Source: an uncultured Prevotellaceae bacterium
Lineage (GTDB): Bacteria; Bacteroidota; Bacteroidia; Bacteroidales; Bacteroidaceae
Assembly: GCA_937898415.1 (NCBI GenBank)
Contig: CALDLA010000173.1
Coordinates: forward strand, 1 to 26,062
DNA: 26,062 nt
Direction of reading: 5' to 3'
Part shown: positions 1 through 7,137 of the stretch, in pieces
Layout: each line of letters starts with the position of its first letter
Numbering within the stretch: position 1 is the first letter of the stretch
Notes under the pieces: generated by a model
What the model saw: the letters and a program-made list of their open reading frames with translations, nothing else
What the model was told of the DNA's origin: nothing
The model's database searches: none
Made by a program: the position numbers and the translations under genes

Positions 1-59
1 ATTAACGGCATCCAACTGCTGATTACTGAAGCTGTAATGAGGACTGAGTAATTACTGGG

Positions 60-152
60 CAAAAAAATAAAGCGATGACCTTCACAGGCAGTCGCTCTAT
101 ATCTTCAATAGGTATTAGTCTTTTTAAGGTAAAAAGATTGTTTTCAGGATAA
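60..152 (-). ncRNA. Putative small RNA or attenuated leader
   Basis: Seen: a strong Bacteroidetes-type promoter at 158-189 points leftward, and an intrinsic-terminator-like hairpin with a T-rich tail lies at 61-96, so a transcript of about 90 nt is predicted. Inside it is a 7-bp A/T hairpin (119-125 pairing with 131-137, loop 126-130) and a weak 4-bp hairpin around 97-111. No open reading frame of useful length starts inside it. Inference: either a stand-alone sRNA, or the leader of a leftward gene beyond the window edge; a minus-strand ATG occurs at 9-11, but only 11 nt of that frame are visible. I do not recognise an RNA family. The promoter and terminator are better supported than the function. 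Confidence 0.45.
61..96 (-). terminator. Intrinsic terminator of the short leftward unit
   Basis: On the minus strand, a stem formed by 91-96 and 71-76 (6 bp including one G-T pair), a 2x2 internal mismatch, then 3 further pairs (86-88 with 79-81) and a 4-nt loop, is followed directly by a U-rich run (complement of 61-70, nine T in ten). This is the classic hairpin plus U-tract arrangement. If it is leaky or regulated it would act as an attenuator for whatever lies to the left. Confidence 0.55.
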
Positions 153-157
153 CGATG

Positions 158-189
158 CAAAGGTAAGTCATTTTTTTAACTCTTGCAAA
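158..189 (-). promoter_or_regulatory. Bacteroidetes promoter, leftward
   Basis: On the minus strand the -7 element TACCTTTG is at 165-158 and the -33 element TTTG at 189-186, separated by 20 nt. The match to TTTG-N(19-21)-TAnnTTTG is exact. Predicted transcription starts at about 150-154. No protein gene follows within the window. Confidence 0.65.
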
Positions 190-194
190 CTTTT

Positions 195-235
195 CGTCAG
201 TTATTTTGACGTAAAATAATTGTGCGGGAGCACAA
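195..235. repeat. Inverted repeats between the gal terminator and the sRNA promoter
   Basis: A perfect 6-bp hairpin with a GGGA loop lies at 220-235. Next to it are two mutually exclusive inverted repeats, 195-199 with 207-211 (CGTCA/TGACG) and 201-207 with 214-220 (TTATTTT/AAAATAA). On the minus strand the 220-235 hairpin is followed by an A/T-rich stretch and could be a backup terminator for read-through from galK. They could also be upstream elements of the 158-189 promoter. Function unknown. Confidence 0.35.
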
Positions 236-283
236 ATACCAATTTTACAATACGTTAACATTCCGTCGATGAAGAATCAATAG

Positions 284-314
284 AAAAAGGCATCGGGACG
301 GTCATCCCGATGCC
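284..314 (-). terminator. Intrinsic terminator of the gal operon
   Basis: A perfect 10-bp GC-rich stem (289-298 pairing with 305-314, 6-nt loop) starts about 30 nt after the galK stop codon and is followed on the minus strand by TTTTT (284-288). This is a convincing end to the galM-transporter-galK transcript. Confidence 0.85.
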
Positions 315-345
315 TGTATAGTCAGTAGCGTTTTTTCAGAGAGAA

Positions 346-1512
346 TTAGCACAGACGGCGTGAGCCATCGCCGATGACGACGTCGATGACTTCGGGTTCG
401 TGGCCAAACTTGGCAGCAAACTTCTGCTTGGCGTCAGCAACGAACTTGCCATAGAGGTCGGCACGCACGAGGTTGATGGTGCAGCCACCGAAACCACCGC
501 CCATGATACGGCTACCAGTTACGCCGTTCTCCTTGGCCAGGTCGTTCAGGTAGTCGAGTTCCTCGCAGCTCACTTCATACTCCTTGCTGAGTCCGTAGTG
601 GGTCTCGTACATCTTCAGACCGACGGTCTCGTAGTCGCCTGCCAACAGCGCGTCGCAGACAGCCAGCACGCGGTCCTTTTCGCCCAGGACGAAATGGGCA
701 CGGGTGTAGTCCTCTTCGCCCACCTCGGCACGTACTTCCTCCAACTGCTCCCAGGTGCAGTCACGCAGGGTCTCGAACTTGCCCTCGGGGTGCTTGGCGG
801 CAATGTGCTTCACGACGTTCTCGCAAGAGTTGCGGCGGTCGTTGTAGGGCGAACCAGCCAGTTCGTGCTTCACCTTACTGTTGAGCAGCACGAGGCGGTA
901 GCCGTCGGGCTTGAAGGGGAAGTACTCGAACTCGCGGCTGCGGCAGTCGAGGCGCATCAGGCAGCCTGCCTTGCCAAAGACGCTGGCAAACTGGTCCATG
1001 ATACCGCAGTTCACGCCGCAGTAGTTGTGCTCAGTAGCCTGTCCGGCCAGCACCATATCCCACTGGCTGACCTTGTTCTCGCCGAAGAGGTCGTTCAGGC
1101 CGCAAGCGAAGCAGCTCTCCATAGCGGCACTTGAAGACATACCGGCACCGAGGGGTACGTCGCCGGCAAAAGCGATGTTGAAGCCCTTGACGGGAACGCC
1201 CAGCTTCTGGAACTCCTTAGCGATACCGTAGATGTAGCGAGCCCAGGAGGCTTTGGGGCCTGCAGGGTCGTCGAGGTGGAAGTCCACACGGTCCTTCAGG
1301 TCGATGGCGTATGCCATCACGGTGTCTTCCGTACCGTTGATACGCATCTCGGCGGTGATGCCCTTGTCCACTGCTCCGGGGAATACGAATCCGCCGTTAT
1401 AGTCGGTGTGCTCACCAATCAGGTTGATACGACCGGGTGATGTGTAGACGTTACCTGTCTGTCCGTCAAAGTGCTTGATGAAGCGGCTTCTTACAAATTC
1501 AATGTCAATCAT
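346..1512 (-). CDS. galK: Galactokinase
   Basis: Phosphorylates galactose at C1 using ATP, giving galactose-1-phosphate; this is the first committed step of the Leloir pathway in the cytoplasm. The 388-residue protein has the usual family length and the three GHMP-kinase signatures: the galactokinase motif GRINLIGEHTDYN at 27-39, the ATP-binding loop VPLGAGMSSSAA at 119-130, and GGGFGG at 338-343. The ATG at 1510-1512 begins a normal N-terminus just before the substrate motif. It is the last gene of a leftward operon, 50 nt after the sugar transporter, with galM first, and a strong terminator follows it. The uridylyltransferase (galT) and epimerase (galE) needed to complete the pathway are not in this window. 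Identification is secure. Confidence 0.96.
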   Translation of the reverse strand: MIDIEFVRSRFIKHFDGQTGNVYTSPGRINLIGEHTDYNGGFVFPGAVDKGITAEMRINGTEDTVMAYAIDLKDRVDFHLDDPAGPKASWARYIYGIAKEFQKLGVPVKGFNIAFAGDVPLGAGMSSSAAMESCFACGLNDLFGENKVSQWDMVLAGQATEHNYCGVNCGIMDQFASVFGKAGCLMRLDCRSREFEYFPFKPDGYRLVLLNSKVKHELAGSPYNDRRNSCENVVKHIAAKHPEGKFETLRDCTWEQLEEVRAEVGEEDYTRAHFVLGEKDRVLAVCDALLAGDYETVGLKMYETHYGLSKEYEVSCEELDYLNDLAKENGVTGSRIMGGGFGGCTINLVRADLYGKFVADAKQKFAAKFGHEPEVIDVVIGDGSRRLC

Positions 1513-1562
1513 GTTGATTTACGATTTAAAGATTTAGTTATACTGTTTGTTATTTAGTTGAA

Positions 1563-2792
1563 TTACTTTCTGTCGCTCAGTCCAATCTGGCTACCCCAGT
1601 TGCAGAACCAGAAGATATAGGCATAGTAGACGAACATGATGCACATGGCGATGATGACACCCGTGACGTCAACTACAGCACCCATGATTGGCATCAGGAT
1701 GGCAGCACCGATAACACCGGTGTTGATGACACCAGAGGCGGCCTTGGTGTGGCGGCCTAAGTGCATAAGGCCAAGGTTGAAGATGAGCGGCCACATGACA
1801 GAGTGGAACAGACCGGCGGCCAGCATGAGCCAGATGCCGAACATGTTGCCGGCAAAGAACAGCGACAGCAGGATGCACAATGCACCAAGGCTGACACAAG
1901 CTGACAACAGCACGCGGGGCTTGAACTTGGTGAGGATGCCGGCACCGATGAAACGGCCCACCATCATGCCTCCCCAGTAGAATGCCAGGTAGCTTGTAAT
2001 CACATTACTATCGCTGATGCCTAACTGCTGGAAGCGGTAGGGCAACATTGAGGGAACGCCAATCTCGACACCCATGTACATGAAAATGCCTAAAGCGCAA
2101 AGCCATACGTGAGGATAGGCAAACACGCTGCTCTTCTCGGCAGGGTGCTGGTTGAACTCCTTGCTCTGTTCGCCCTCGTCAATCTTCGGAAGCTTCAGGA
2201 ACAGCAGCACCACGCAGATAAGGATGGTGAAAACGCCCAAGCCCAGGAACGGTCCAGGAACCAGTTCGGGTGCAGGATCCTGACCGGCGATGATGACGGT
2301 AGTAATAAAGATAGGTGCAACCGTAGTGGCCACTGAGTTCAGAGCCTGCGACAACGTCATGCGGAAAGCGCCGCTCTCAGGTTTGCCGAGCACCATAACG
2401 TAGGGATTGGCAACGTTCTGGAGCATCACCACACCCATAGCCACTAAGCACATGGAACCGAGGAAGAATGCATAGACGTTTGTGTTGGCTCCAATAGCCC
2501 AATTAATTCCTAATGAATTGATAACGAAGCCAATACCGGCAACGGCTAAACCAAGGATTAAGGTTGGCTTGTAGCCAATCTTGCTCATCAGCAGCGAGAA
2601 AGGTATGGCAAGAAGATAGGCGCCATAGAAGGCAGAGTTGACATACTGTCCTTGCTGAGCCGTCAGGTTGAAGGCCTTGGAGCAGAAGTCAATCATGGAG
2701 TTGTTCATGGTCGTGATGAATCCGATGAGGAAGCACACGATAAAGACAACTATCAGTGCGAACGTATAGTTCGGTGTTTGTTTTTCTGACAT
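1563..2792 (-). CDS. gluP: Glucose/galactose MFS transporter (FHS family)
   Basis: Predicted inner-membrane proton-coupled sugar symporter of the fucose-galactose-glucose (FHS/FucP-like) branch of the major facilitator superfamily. The 409-residue protein is almost wholly hydrophobic, with about 12 membrane segments. Its N-terminal part (FLIGFITTMNNSMIDF, then a QGQYVNSAFYGAY segment) matches the FucP/GluP pattern of helix 1 followed by the loop and helix 2. It lies between galM (29 nt upstream) and galK (50 nt downstream) in one leftward operon, which points to galactose or glucose as substrate; L-fucose cannot be excluded from sequence alone, but no fucose genes are nearby. The start ATG at 2790-2792 gives a short polar leader before helix 1, as expected. 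Confidence 0.9.
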   Translation of the reverse strand: MSEKQTPNYTFALIVVFIVCFLIGFITTMNNSMIDFCSKAFNLTAQQGQYVNSAFYGAYLLAIPFSLLMSKIGYKPTLILGLAVAGIGFVINSLGINWAIGANTNVYAFFLGSMCLVAMGVVMLQNVANPYVMVLGKPESGAFRMTLSQALNSVATTVAPIFITTVIIAGQDPAPELVPGPFLGLGVFTILICVVLLFLKLPKIDEGEQSKEFNQHPAEKSSVFAYPHVWLCALGIFMYMGVEIGVPSMLPYRFQQLGISDSNVITSYLAFYWGGMMVGRFIGAGILTKFKPRVLLSACVSLGALCILLSLFFAGNMFGIWLMLAAGLFHSVMWPLIFNLGLMHLGRHTKAASGVINTGVIGAAILMPIMGAVVDVTGVIIAMCIMFVYYAYIFWFCNWGSQIGLSDRK

Positions 2793-2821
2793 AAAAATCT
2801 ACAATTATCAGTTATCAATAT

Positions 2822-3913
2822 TTATTCAACTACTCCGAAGCGGTAGATGGTCTTCGACTTGTAGCGCTCACCAGGATTCAGCACGACGCTGGGGAAGTAC
2901 GGACGGTTAGGAGTATCGGGGAAGTGCTGGGTCTCTAAGCATACAGCTGAGCGGCGTGGGAACGTGGCACCGTTGGCACCCTTATAGCCGCACAGGTAGT
3001 TACCCGTGTAGAGCTGCATGCCGGGCTCGGTGGTGTAGCACTCTAAGGTGCGACCACTCTTCGGCTCGGTCAGGCGGGCGGCGAAGCTCATCTCGCCCTC
3101 TTCCTTCTTGTTCAGCACGTAGTTGTGGTCGTAGCCGTTACCAAACTTAATCTGCTCATTGTCAGCGTCGATTTCCTTACCGATAGTCTTCGGAGCACGG
3201 AAGTCGAACGGCGTACCCTCCACCTTCAGGATTTCACCCGTAGGAATGGCGGTGTCGTCAGTAGGCAGATAGAAGTCAGCATTGATTTCGCAGATCAGGT
3301 CGTCGATACCAGGGGTGGGATCGGCCGTTCCTGCCAATGAGAAGAAGGCGTGGTGCGTCAGGTTGACGATGGTCTTCTTGTTGGTCGTAGCCAGATACTC
3401 GATGACCAGTTCGTTGAGGTCGGTGAAGGTGAATTCAACGGTGACGTCAAGTTCGCCCGTGTAGCCTTCCTCGCCGTAGCTGGAGATGCGGTGCAGGGCC
3501 AGTGAGCGGGGCCCCATCTGACGGGCATCCCAAATCTTGGCGTTGAAACCCTTGAGTCCGCCGTGCAGGTGGTTAGGTCCGTTGTTGATGGCCAGCTGGT
3601 AGTCCTTGCCGTTCAGCGTGAACTGTCCCTTGCAGATGCGGTTGCCCCAACGTCCAATCAGCGTTGAGAGGTAAGGCTCGTCACCGCTGGTGAGCTGCTG
3701 GATGTTAGCATGTCCCTGAATGACGTTTCCCACGTTTCCATTCTTGTCAGGAACCATGATGGCACAGATGGCGCCGCCATAATTTGAGATTGCTACTTCG
3801 TAACCTTTACGGTTGCGCAGGATGTACAAATCGGTCTTCTTACCGTTAATCGTGGCCTGGAAGTCTTCGCGCTTCAGACCACAGAGATTCGCATTTTCTG
3901 TAGTGTTTGACAT
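2822..3913 (-). CDS. galM: Aldose 1-epimerase (galactose mutarotase)
   Basis: Interconverts alpha and beta anomers of galactose or glucose and so supplies the alpha form used by galactokinase. The 363-residue protein carries the family landmarks: NHLHGG (His115/His117 region), the NLTHHAFF segment with the catalytic histidine at about 187-188, and the catalytic glutamate in VCLETQHFPDTPN (Glu327). There is no signal peptide at the N-terminus (MSNTTENAN), so a cytoplasmic location is likely, although some Bacteroidetes mutarotases are exported. It is the first gene of the leftward galM-transporter-galK operon, with a candidate promoter 34-61 nt upstream. Identity is secure; sugar preference is inferred from its neighbours. 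Confidence 0.94.
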   Translation of the reverse strand: MSNTTENANLCGLKREDFQATINGKKTDLYILRNRKGYEVAISNYGGAICAIMVPDKNGNVGNVIQGHANIQQLTSGDEPYLSTLIGRWGNRICKGQFTLNGKDYQLAINNGPNHLHGGLKGFNAKIWDARQMGPRSLALHRISSYGEEGYTGELDVTVEFTFTDLNELVIEYLATTNKKTIVNLTHHAFFSLAGTADPTPGIDDLICEINADFYLPTDDTAIPTGEILKVEGTPFDFRAPKTIGKEIDADNEQIKFGNGYDHNYVLNKKEEGEMSFAARLTEPKSGRTLECYTTEPGMQLYTGNYLCGYKGANGATFPRRSAVCLETQHFPDTPNRPYFPSVVLNPGERYKSKTIYRFGVVE

Positions 3914-3946
3914 AACTGTTTGTTTTAAGTTTATAGTATTTGCCTA

Positions 3947-3974
3947 CAAAGTAACAAAAAATAAACCAAACAAA
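3947..3974 (-). promoter_or_regulatory. Candidate promoter of the gal operon
   Basis: On the minus strand, TACTTTG at 3953-3947 (one base shorter than TAnnTTTG) lies 17 nt from TTTG at 3974-3971. A second TTTG sits directly beside it (3970-3967). The element is imperfect, but it is the only candidate in the 106-nt gap upstream of galM. No clear operator was recognised. Confidence 0.4.
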
Positions 3975-3988
3975 CGAACGAATATGCG

Positions 3989-4019
3989 AAAAAAAGATTT
4001 AAGGGAGTGTTAAAAACAC
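3989..4019 (-). terminator. Weak terminator-like hairpin after folC
   Basis: Directly after the folC stop, a 5-bp GTGTT/AACAC stem (4007-4011 with 4015-4019, 3-nt loop) is followed on the minus strand, after about 11 nt, by a run of T (3989-3995). The stem is short and A/T-rich and the spacer is long, so function is doubtful; read-through into the gal operon is possible. Confidence 0.25.
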
Positions 4020-5342
4020 CTAAACCCGCGTTTTCAGGAAGTCTGCCACCACATAATTGCTACCTCCAATGAATATTATGTCCTTTTTTTCGGCTGTTCT
4101 GATGGCAGCAGAGTAGGCATCTTCCACGTTGGGGTAACACTCGCCGGCGAGGCCGAACTGCTGTCCGAAGACCAGTAGTGACTGTTCGTTCAGACCCCGT
4201 TTCGTCGACGGCTTTGTAAAATAATAGGTGGCGTTCTTGGGCAGCAGCGACATGACGCCATACACGTCCTTGTCTTCGACCATTCCGAACACGATGTGCA
4301 GGTGTTGGCACTCCAGGGAGTTGAGCTGTTGGCTGATGCGCTCCCAGGCCGCCACGTTATGGCCGATGTCGCAGATGACGGTAGGTGTCGTCCTGACGAT
4401 TTGCCATCTGCCCTGCAGTCCGGTAATCTCGCAAACATGGAGGAAGGCGCTGCTGATTTCCTTCTGGATGGCTATTTGCACGTCGTCGTTACTGGGGATA
4501 CACAGATAGCCTTGATTCATCAGTTCGCCGAGTGCTGTCAGGATGGTATGGGTGTTTTTGACTTGATAACTGCCGCAGAGCTCGCCTTTGAACGACCCCA
4601 CGTGTTCGGTCTTGTAGAAAATGCCGCTGCCGTCGGCCACCATTTCTGCCGAGACAATCTCGTTGTTGTCCTCAGCGTAGATGATGGGGGCGTCGCATTG
4701 CTGGGCCAATGCCTCGAAGACGGGGCGGACTTCAGCCGACGCCTCGCCAATGACGACGGGAATAGTGTCCTTGATGATGCCGCCTTTCTCCAGCGCAATC
4801 TGCTCGACCGACGAACCGAGCAGCTGGGTGTGGTCTAAGCTGACGTTGGTGATGACTGACAGTATGGGCGTAATGATGTTCGTACTGTCGAGCCGTCCGC
4901 CGAGACCGACCTCCACGACGGCGATGTCGATATCGTTATCCTTGAAATAGCAGAAAGCCATCTCCGTAGCTATCTCAAAGAAAGTGTTGCCCAACTGTTC
5001 AAAGAGTTGCTTGCCCTCGTCCACAAACGTCGTCACATACTCCTCCTTGATGGGCTGTCCGTTGATGCGGATGCGCTCGCTGAAATCAACGAGGTGTGGC
5101 GACGTGTACAGTCCCACTCGGTAGCCGCATGTCTGCAGCATGGCGGCAATGGTGTGCGACACTGACCCCTTGCCGTTTGTTCCGGCAATATGAATAGACC
5201 TGAAACTCTTGTGCGGACTGCCATAATGCTCATCCAGTTTCAACATATTATCGAGACTGGCCTTGTAGCCGCTCTGGCCCTGGCTCTCGAAGTTGGCAAT
5301 CTGGTGGAACAGCCAGTCACAGGTTTCTTCGTAGGTCATCAT
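4020..5342 (-). CDS. folC: Folylpolyglutamate synthase / dihydrofolate synthase
   Basis: ATP-dependent Mur-ligase-type enzyme that joins glutamate to dihydropteroate and adds further glutamates to folates, which keeps the cofactors in the cell. The 440-residue length is typical. The N-terminal P-loop GTNGKGS at 54-60 follows the family HIAG lead-in, and the folate/Mg-binding segment with DHTQLLG and ALEKGGIIK is present in the middle domain. The glutamate-ligase C-terminal domain contains the conserved GHNV... segment after VICDI. The start is ambiguous between two adjacent ATGs (5342 and 5339). The gene is 12 nt downstream of dnaJ and is the last of the ABC-F-grpE-dnaJ-folC leftward set, so it is probably co-transcribed with the chaperone genes. 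Confidence 0.93.
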   Translation of the reverse strand: MMTYEETCDWLFHQIANFESQGQSGYKASLDNMLKLDEHYGSPHKSFRSIHIAGTNGKGSVSHTIAAMLQTCGYRVGLYTSPHLVDFSERIRINGQPIKEEYVTTFVDEGKQLFEQLGNTFFEIATEMAFCYFKDNDIDIAVVEVGLGGRLDSTNIITPILSVITNVSLDHTQLLGSSVEQIALEKGGIIKDTIPVVIGEASAEVRPVFEALAQQCDAPIIYAEDNNEIVSAEMVADGSGIFYKTEHVGSFKGELCGSYQVKNTHTILTALGELMNQGYLCIPSNDDVQIAIQKEISSAFLHVCEITGLQGRWQIVRTTPTVICDIGHNVAAWERISQQLNSLECQHLHIVFGMVEDKDVYGVMSLLPKNATYYFTKPSTKRGLNEQSLLVFGQQFGLAGECYPNVEDAYSAAIRTAEKKDIIFIGGSNYVVADFLKTRV

Positions 5343-5354
5343 GTCGTTATACGA

Positions 5355-6512
5355 TTAGTTGAAATAGTTCTTGAAGCGCTGGAAAATGGTGTCCTTGGTC
5401 TGCTTGTCGCCCTTGAAGTTGTCGCTGTCGGCAAACTGGCGTATCATCTCCTTCTCTTCACGACTCAGGGTCTTGGGAATATACACGCTGATGTTGACCA
5501 CCAGGTCGCCCTTGCCCGAGCCGTAGCCCTGTACGGCAGGCATGCCCTTGCCGCGCAGGCGAAGGGTCTTGCCGGGCTGTGTGCCGTTCTCAATCTTGAC
5601 GCGCACCTTGTTTCCCTCAATGGTAGGTATCTCCACCTCGCCTCCAAGGGCTGCTGTGGGGAAGTCGAGCAGCAGGTTATAGATAAGGTCGTTACCGTCG
5701 CGGACGAAGGTGTCGCTACGTTCCTCTTCTATAAAGACCTGAATGTCGCCGTTGACACCGTTTCTGCGGCCTGCGTTTCCCTTGCCGGGCACGTTGACCA
5801 CCATTCCCTCGGCAACACCGGCCGGAATCTTGATTTCCACCACCTCTTCGCCTTTGACGATTCCTTCGCCGCCACATTCATGGCACTTCTTGGAAATGAC
5901 GGAACCCTCGCCGCCGCAGGTGGGACATATCCCCTGTGTCTGCATCATGCCGAAGATACTCTGCGTGGTATGAGTGATGACACCCGAACCGTGACATGTC
6001 GGACACTGATCTGTGCTGGAGCCGGCCTCGGCACCCGTTCCATGACAATGCTGACAGGGAATGTCCTTTCTAACCTTGAACTTCTTGGTGACGCCCTGGT
6101 TGATTTCCTCAAGCGTCAGTCTCACTTTCAGGCGCAGGTCGCTGCCCCGGTGCTGCTGCGGACGACGGGCACCGCCGCCGAAACCGCTGAACCCGTGACC
6201 ACCGAAGATGTCGCCGAACATCGAGAAGATGTCGTCCATGTTCATCGACGTGAAGCCACCGTCGCCGAATCCACCGGCACCTCCAAAGGGGTTGTTGAAA
6301 CCGAACTGGTCATACTGCTGACGGCTCTTGGGGTCGTGCAGTACGTTATAAGCTTCTGCTGCTTCCTTAAACTTCTCCTCAGCTTCCTTGTCGCCAGGGT
6401 TGCGATCAGGGTGGTATTTGATGGCTATCTTGCGGTACGCCTTCTTGATATCGTCCGCAGAAGCGTCCTTGCTAACGCCTAATACCTCGTAGTAGTCTCT
6501 TTTCTGTGCCAT
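5355..6512 (-). CDS. dnaJ: Chaperone protein DnaJ (Hsp40)
   Basis: Co-chaperone that delivers unfolded protein to DnaK and stimulates its ATPase. All class I (type A) parts are present in 385 residues: the J domain with HPD at 34-36, a Gly/Phe-rich linker at about 70-115, four CxxCxGxG zinc-binding repeats at about 153-217 (CQHCHGTG, CPTCHGSG, CPTCGGEG, CHECGGEG), and the C-terminal substrate-binding domains. The start ATG is only 6 nt after the grpE stop codon, so the two are co-translated; dnaK is not in the window. No CIRCE-type inverted repeat was seen upstream of grpE. Confidence 0.97.
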   Translation of the reverse strand: MAQKRDYYEVLGVSKDASADDIKKAYRKIAIKYHPDRNPGDKEAEEKFKEAAEAYNVLHDPKSRQQYDQFGFNNPFGGAGGFGDGGFTSMNMDDIFSMFGDIFGGHGFSGFGGGARRPQQHRGSDLRLKVRLTLEEINQGVTKKFKVRKDIPCQHCHGTGAEAGSSTDQCPTCHGSGVITHTTQSIFGMMQTQGICPTCGGEGSVISKKCHECGGEGIVKGEEVVEIKIPAGVAEGMVVNVPGKGNAGRRNGVNGDIQVFIEEERSDTFVRDGNDLIYNLLLDFPTAALGGEVEIPTIEGNKVRVKIENGTQPGKTLRLRGKGMPAVQGYGSGKGDLVVNISVYIPKTLSREEKEMIRQFADSDNFKGDKQTKDTIFQRFKNYFN

Positions 6513-6518
6513 GTGTTG

Positions 6519-7085
6519 TTATTGTCCAACTGCCACTTTGGCGTGGCGTATTACTTTGTCGTTCAGTTTATATCCTTTCTGCAGACAGTCGATGACCTTG
6601 CCCTTCTTGTCGTCACCCATTCCAGGAACCATTGCGACGGCCTCGTGGATGTCGGTGTCGAAATCAGCATCTGTTGTCTCAATAGTCGAGACTCCCTGAG
6701 CCTCCATCACCTTCAGCAACTTGTGGTAGATTAGCTCCATACCTTCGCGCAGCACTTGCGGGTCGTCCGTCTTGGCACCGTTCTCGATGGCGCGTTCCAT
6801 GTCATCGACGACTGGCAAAATGGCAGTCAGCACTTTTTCGCCGCCATTCAGAATCAGTTCAGCGCGCTCTTTGAGCGTACGTTTACGGTAGTTGTCGAAC
6901 TCTGCCACCGAGCGCAGGTATTTGTCTTTCAGCGAGGCAATCTCGTCGAGGGCTGTGTCCAGCGGGTCTTTATCCTCTTCCTCTGGGGCTTCTGGGGTTT
7001 CTTGAGCCTCTGGGACTTCTGGAGCCTCAGCGTTTTCTGTGTTCAGGTTCTCTTCCTCTTCAATGTTGATATCTTTTTCTTCCAT
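6519..7085 (-). CDS. grpE: Nucleotide exchange factor GrpE
   Basis: Releases ADP from DnaK and so completes the Hsp70 cycle. The protein has 188 residues: a very acidic, low-complexity first 45 residues rich in Glu and Pro, then a long coiled coil (about 45-105, including AEFDNYRKRTLKERAEL), then the compact beta domain with the family segment EAVAMVPGMGDDKKGKVIDCLQKGY (only key part cited), ending in VIRHAKVAVGQ. It lies 52 nt after the ABC-F gene and 6 nt before dnaJ. No Bacteroidetes promoter was found in the 52-nt gap, so expression may depend on read-through from the ABC-F promoter or on a heat-shock element I cannot recognise. Confidence 0.95.
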   Translation of the reverse strand: MEEKDINIEEEENLNTENAEAPEVPEAQETPEAPEEEDKDPLDTALDEIASLKDKYLRSVAEFDNYRKRTLKERAELILNGGEKVLTAILPVVDDMERAIENGAKTDDPQVLREGMELIYHKLLKVMEAQGVSTIETTDADFDTDIHEAVAMVPGMGDDKKGKVIDCLQKGYKLNDKVIRHAKVAVGQ

Positions 7086-7137
7086 GATAAACGTTGTTTA
7101 AAGTGTTTTTGAAAAGCAAGTAGCAAAAACCGTGCCA

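Noticed and set aside
346..3913. A complete Leloir pathway in the gal operon
   Set aside because: Only mutarotase, transporter and kinase are present; galT and galE must be elsewhere. The order seems common in Bacteroidales, so it was not listed as novel.
4296..4838. 180-codon plus-strand open frame in folC
   Set aside because: Antisense to the conserved folC catalytic region; no promoter or family similarity.
5190..6482. 430-codon plus-strand open frame over dnaJ and folC
   Set aside because: Antisense shadow of two well-identified genes; low-complexity Leu/Val/Ala product with no recognisable fold and no promoter.
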